Shown: positions 60,201 through 64,000 of the stretch, in pieces
Numbering within the stretch: the first letter of the stretch is position 1
How the letters are laid out: every line of letters begins with the position of its first letter
NCBI GenBank assembly: GCA_001986395.2
Contig: MQVO02000015.1
Coordinates: 841,497 to 905,496 of the forward strand
Source: Irpex lacteus
Taxonomy: Eukaryota > Basidiomycota > Agaricomycetes > Polyporales > Irpicaceae
DNA length: 64,000 nucleotides
Direction: 5' to 3'
Program-made: the position numbers and the translations under genes
Notes under the pieces: generated by a model
What the model saw: the letters and a program-made list of their open reading frames with translations, nothing else
What the model was told of the DNA's origin: nothing
Databases searched by the model: none

Positions 60201-61080
60201 AAGGTTTTCGACTGGAGTACGCGAACAAGAACTTTATCGAGGTAGTGTATTATCAATAATCCTATCGCTTAGTATCTAATTGCTCTCGTACGTTAGGCTT
60301 TTGACCATGTCAAGAGTCAGCAAGACTATAGTACGCCGGCTGACAAGATCTCCCTTGTTGCAGCACTCTACAACCGCCGCATTACCGACCCTTCATCTCT
60401 AATAGATCGCATATCTTATGAGATTGTCTACCAGGGTGAATCCACGCGCTCTGACGCTGCAGAGACACTTTATGAGGCTTTCCAGCTCAGTGTCAACCGC
60501 TACCTGCAAGGCAAGGGTCACCCTAACCGCGCAGAGATCCATGCTATTGTTCATCCCGAGGACCTGGAGCAAGATCGCACCAATCCCGCCCTCCGGTCCA
60601 TATTACTCATGCGCTCCATCCATGGCTCTGAGTTGATGCCAATTACCCCTAGATCGTGGAAAATATTGGTATGTGTTATGTGCCGTTTCGACTATCATTG
60701 TGGCTAACTTGGCCACAGTTCCAGGTTACAGTAACCGAATCACTGGCCCGTATGGTGCGCATATCTCTAGTCTCATATAAGATCGATTGGACTCAACTCC
60801 GGATCACCAGCTTGCCGATACAAAAGGCAAAGGTAGAGTTGTTCAAGATGATTCCTCACTACCGCGTCGTACAACTCCGTTTCCCATTTCTCTTCGTACC
60901 TGCTTTGATATGGCTTACATCACGCTTGACGAGTTTCTTGGTGATCTCATCCAACGCTCTGCTCGATCGGTGACTGATCAGGGTCAAGATTGGCTTGAGT
61001 CTCCTGATATTCCCACCGACTTTGACGTATGGATTCATTCGCAGCTTGTTGGAGATGTAGGAGAATTTAACCTGCTGTAA
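57243..61080 (+). CDS. Large orphan protein with HECT-like C-terminal domain
   Basis: Twelve exons: 57243-57389, 57459-57553, 57603-57990, 58043-58445, 58501-58775, 58829-58939, 58995-59042, 59100-60020, 60074-60241, 60297-60668, 60719-60754, 60811-61080; 1,077 residues. The N-terminus has a Cys/His knuckle (CPNACRFW ... ADICICGHAAAYHG). A Ser/Thr/Pro-rich linker with arginine patches runs through residues ~90-520. The folded C-terminal half (LLGDGSIWDHAEFIKFKEGF, HAIVHPEDLE) ends in PFPISLRTCFDMAYITLDEF, which resembles the HECT C-lobe with its catalytic TCF cysteine. If so it would be an E3 ubiquitin ligase; this rests on that one motif and its position. Donors at 58776, 59043 and 60021 are gtt-type, so these borders are less sure. 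It is divergent from the dioxygenase. Confidence 0.65.
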
Positions 61081-61754
61081 CTGGTAGATCATTAATGTAA
61101 TGCACTCAATTCTATCTCTTATAATCACTACTTCATACTGAACACGAGTGCTCTCAATTGTTTTATTTTTCTCGTCCGACCATGTTTTAAGCGCTTGTAT
61201 AATTACCATAATAGGCAGCTGTTATCAAACTACTCCAGCTTCTTTATGGCTTTGCGTCAGCCGCCATGATTACTAGTCGTACAAGTTTCATCTGTCTACG
61301 ACGTTTCAATTTTTGATATAACATATATGGCTGCATACGTGTGGAATACAGCGTAATTATAATGCATTTGCATGGTGCATCCGTTATGCCTGGACGTCAT
61401 TCACCAATCAATTCTTACGACCTGTCCGTCGCTTGAGAATATACGTGATAATTATTTACAGGCCGGTGCACATCATCAGTGGCTATTGCGCCGCCGCCAG
61501 TCATTTATTGTGTATGCGATACTCAAAGCATATTCAGTGATTAGTCCATGATTAGTCCATGAATAGTCCATGGATAGTCCACGAATAACCCTTACATAAA
61601 CATTCATATATGTCAAACTCACATTTTCATGCTTTTTTCCTCAAACTACGATGAAACCGACATCACATAAAGCTATTTTATATGTAAAGTTGTACAATAG
61701 ATGTCAACACACAAAATTGGATCAACTATTCTCGACACTAACACAAAAACATTT
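61081..61754. other. Convergent intergenic region, AT-rich
   Basis: 674 bp between the stops of the HECT-like gene and the integrase-like gene. It includes a short tandem phrase (attagtccatgattagtccatgaatagtccatggatagtccacgaa) at about 61,541-61,586, four to five units of about 11 bp. No gene is seen. Confidence 0.6.
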
Positions 61755-64000
61755 TTACTCAACCCGAAGTCTCCGTGGAATACTCCGTATGATTGGTTCC
61801 CAACGTGCACGATTTGTCGTGGCTGCGCAATACTCTGCATGTGTTAAAGGGGGGCACGTTGCATTACGGGCCAAGGGAAGCAGATGGCTATTGACGTCCA
61901 CGGCCTGAAAAACCAGCAGTTGTTGATAGACACTTTCGTCGGCATTCTCCAATCTTGAGTGGATCCGAACGGAGTACAGCGATGCATACGCCTTGCGCAT
62001 GTTCTGAATCAATGTCCTCCTGGTGGCTGTTGTTTGTGACGACAATCCAAGCCAGGAGAGAACATCAAAGTAAGAAACTGCGACATAAGTTCCAGTTGGC
62101 CCCACGTGTCCCTGAGGCACCGGTAGTGAACTTCCCAGCGAGATGTTCAGGCTTTCACATATTTGCTCTAGATGTCTGACAATTAGAACATCTGCGTATA
62201 CCTGCCCTAATCCCCCAGGCTCAGGACGAGATTGGTAATCTGCAAATCGAGCCCTTGCCCCTGGAAACTGAATGTTCAGGTAGTCATTGAGGGTGTTTGG
62301 ATGGTCTAACATATCTGCGTTATTGTGTTTCAATATGACTTCTTCAATTACCGCATCAAATGACAAATACTCACGGTGTACACCTTCTGATCCGTCTTGA
62401 ACACCTTGAATAGGAACAGCATGAGATGCAGGACTCTGCACCGTGTATGATGCTGTTGGACCTGTACTCGGACCCGAAGACGAGGTACGTTCGACGTTGA
62501 GCTGCTCATGGCTCATATCTTCAGGGAGGGTTGTCAGTTGTCAGCATTACCCAAGGGTTTGTAGTATATCTCCTACTCACTATTAACCAATGTATTGTCA
62601 GCTTCGTCACCATTCCTCCCACTCAGCCATCCTTCCACCTCACTTGGCTCTCTCTCTCTCAGGCTGTTGTCTGATGTGCTTATTGCCAGACGTGCTGAAT
62701 CGCGTGAATTAAAATATTCATCATTGATTTGATAAACATCTACTTAGCCGGTGAATCACCTACCATGCTCTGTAACATTTGCAATGTCTGGAACAAGCTG
62801 AGGAAGCGCGAGCAGCCGAGTGACAATGGTCGTCGACAGGCCAGCTATATGGAACAAGAGTTAGCTTGATGCTTTCCCGCAGTAATCAAACACTCACTTG
62901 TGGGTATCTGCGCGTTTGATTCATCCGCTTCCTCTATGGCGGTGGCAACATCCACATTAGTCTCATCGGAGTCAACACTTCCTTCTTCACCAGACCCTGT
63001 AGCACTCATACCGGGCAGGCCTGCGAGTATGTTGATGAGCCAAGATATCTGACAGCTCTCAAACATACTTACCGTCAATTTGGTCCGACGGTTGGTTGTG
63101 CCCCTGATGTAGTAATGCTCGGTCTGCAAACGAGATACTTTCATCCGGCCGCAAGGGTGGCCTACGAATCCGCTCTGATCTCCGTACTTCATTGTGGCCT
63201 TCTGTTGGGTCTTGAATTGATGAGGGATGTCCAGAAGGTAATGCCGGCGGAGGAGTGCCAGACGGCATAGCACCTGAATCTCCAGAACCTGAATCTCCAG
63301 AAGGTTGCACAGCCGGCACAGGTTCTGACGACGATGTCTGCGATGCCAGAGGTTCCGACAAAGATGTCTCTGACAAAGTACCACTGCCGAGATCCATGGA
63401 CATGTCAAGCAATGGAGTTTTGGTTGGATGAAGATGAGCATAGGACCCAGGACGAAATTTGTGAAGCCCCTAGTCATTATATAGCGGGCAAAACTAAAAA
63501 TTTGAAATTTGAACTGACTCACCTTCTCGTCAGATCTGAACCGATCCACTTGGAAATAAAGCGATAGTATTGGGTAAGTCGCTGAGACTGCATGTTAGTT
63601 CGGCATGTTGTATAGGTTACTACAAAATGCTAATGCTGCCTGCCATACCAAACAACGCAGGTGCATGTTACGAGACCCCACATGTCCTGTAGCAGCTAGA
63701 TGAACATCTAAGCTATGAACTTCATCCGCCGTAAACGGACAGTTTGGAGGCTCGCAAGGAACATCTGAGAGAGTGGATGGTCCAACCTGGAAAGGATTTG
63801 CTACTACCCCTGGCTCCACATTATTATCCAAATGGTGCCGCATGTATCGAGCATTATCTGCAACCTCCCAATCTATACCGTAACCTGCCAGGTCCTGCTC
63901 CGGCACTTCTTCGTCCATTGCATTGAGTCCAGTAACTCCTCGTAGCCCGTCTTCTATCATGCTAAAGAAGAACATTTCATGAGGTGTCGCATTTCGTTCG
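61755..64000 (-). CDS. Integrase-core-like protein, C-terminal part (5' end beyond the window)
   Basis: The reverse strand enters at 64000 reading ERNATPHEMFFFSMIEDGL and DLAGYGIDWE, the C-terminal edge of the integrase-core proteins common in Agaricomycetes; the catalytic core itself lies outside the window. This exon ends near 63649 and joins in phase to SQRLTQYYRFISKWIG (63587-63523). A Ser/Pro-rich stretch follows (63412-63059, VRRSERIRRPPLRPDE), then short acidic exons (GMSATGSGEEGSVDSDETN), and a final exon from about 62516 to 61755 (LDHPNTLNDYLNIQFPGARARF ... SIPRRLRVE). The phase between 63523 and 63412 does not close with the splice sites I found. The final part could therefore be a separate gene, or there is a frame error. 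No active-site residues are visible here. Confidence 0.5.

Noticed and set aside
62845..63549. 234-codon minus-strand frame in the integrase-like gene
   Set aside because: His/Arg/Leu-rich reading of the Ser/Pro-rich segment; the alternative frame (63412-63059) has natural composition.

Overview
The window looks like genomic DNA of an Agaricomycete (a mushroom-forming basidiomycete). Genes are dense and on both strands. They are split by many 45-90 nt introns with GTRNGT donors and CTNAC-like branch points. Gene content also fits: lineage-expanded F-box proteins, a Zn2Cys6 protein with long Ser/Thr/Pro-rich tracts, basidiomycete-type membrane orphans, a TET/JBP-like dioxygenase and an integrase-core gene. 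No database search was possible. Exon boundaries come from reading frame, splice signals and paralogue comparison.

Left arm (1-20.8 kb) is ordinary chromosome. It holds an F-box gene running off the left edge, the GATOR2/SEACAT subunit Mio, a carnitine O-acetyltransferase, a single-pass membrane protein, a small hypothetical gene, a seven-helix-like membrane orphan, a small F-box-like gene, and two F-box/LRR-like genes related to the one at the left edge.

Centre (21.4-50.8 kb) is a segmentally amplified locus. One intact Chk2/Cds1-type checkpoint kinase (SQ/TQ cluster, FHA, kinase domain, basic tail) is preceded by a diverged FHA-only relative. It is followed by five paralogous F-box proteins (called A1-A5 here). 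Before A3, A4 and A5 lie three decayed kinase copies, each in the original kinase-then-F-box order. Two near-identical Zn2Cys6 genes on the minus strand (Z1, Z2) follow A3 and A4. Spacer repeats and a CACGTG-bearing exon relic mark the unit joints. The kinase copies died while the F-box and Zn2Cys6 copies kept open frames and matching splice sites, so the array reads as birth-and-death evolution of an F-box/Zn2Cys6 module that hitch-hiked with a kinase. An unrelated F-box gene sits between A1 and A2.

Right arm (51-64 kb) resembles accessory, mobile-element territory. It has a 470-residue orphan with a SUMO-interaction-like motif, an AT-rich gene-free island with a 26-bp inverted repeat and a tRNA-like relic, a 2OG-Fe(II) dioxygenase-like gene, a GAGATCTC-rich spacer, a ~1,077-residue protein with a HECT-like C-terminus, and a convergent integrase-core-like gene leaving the window.
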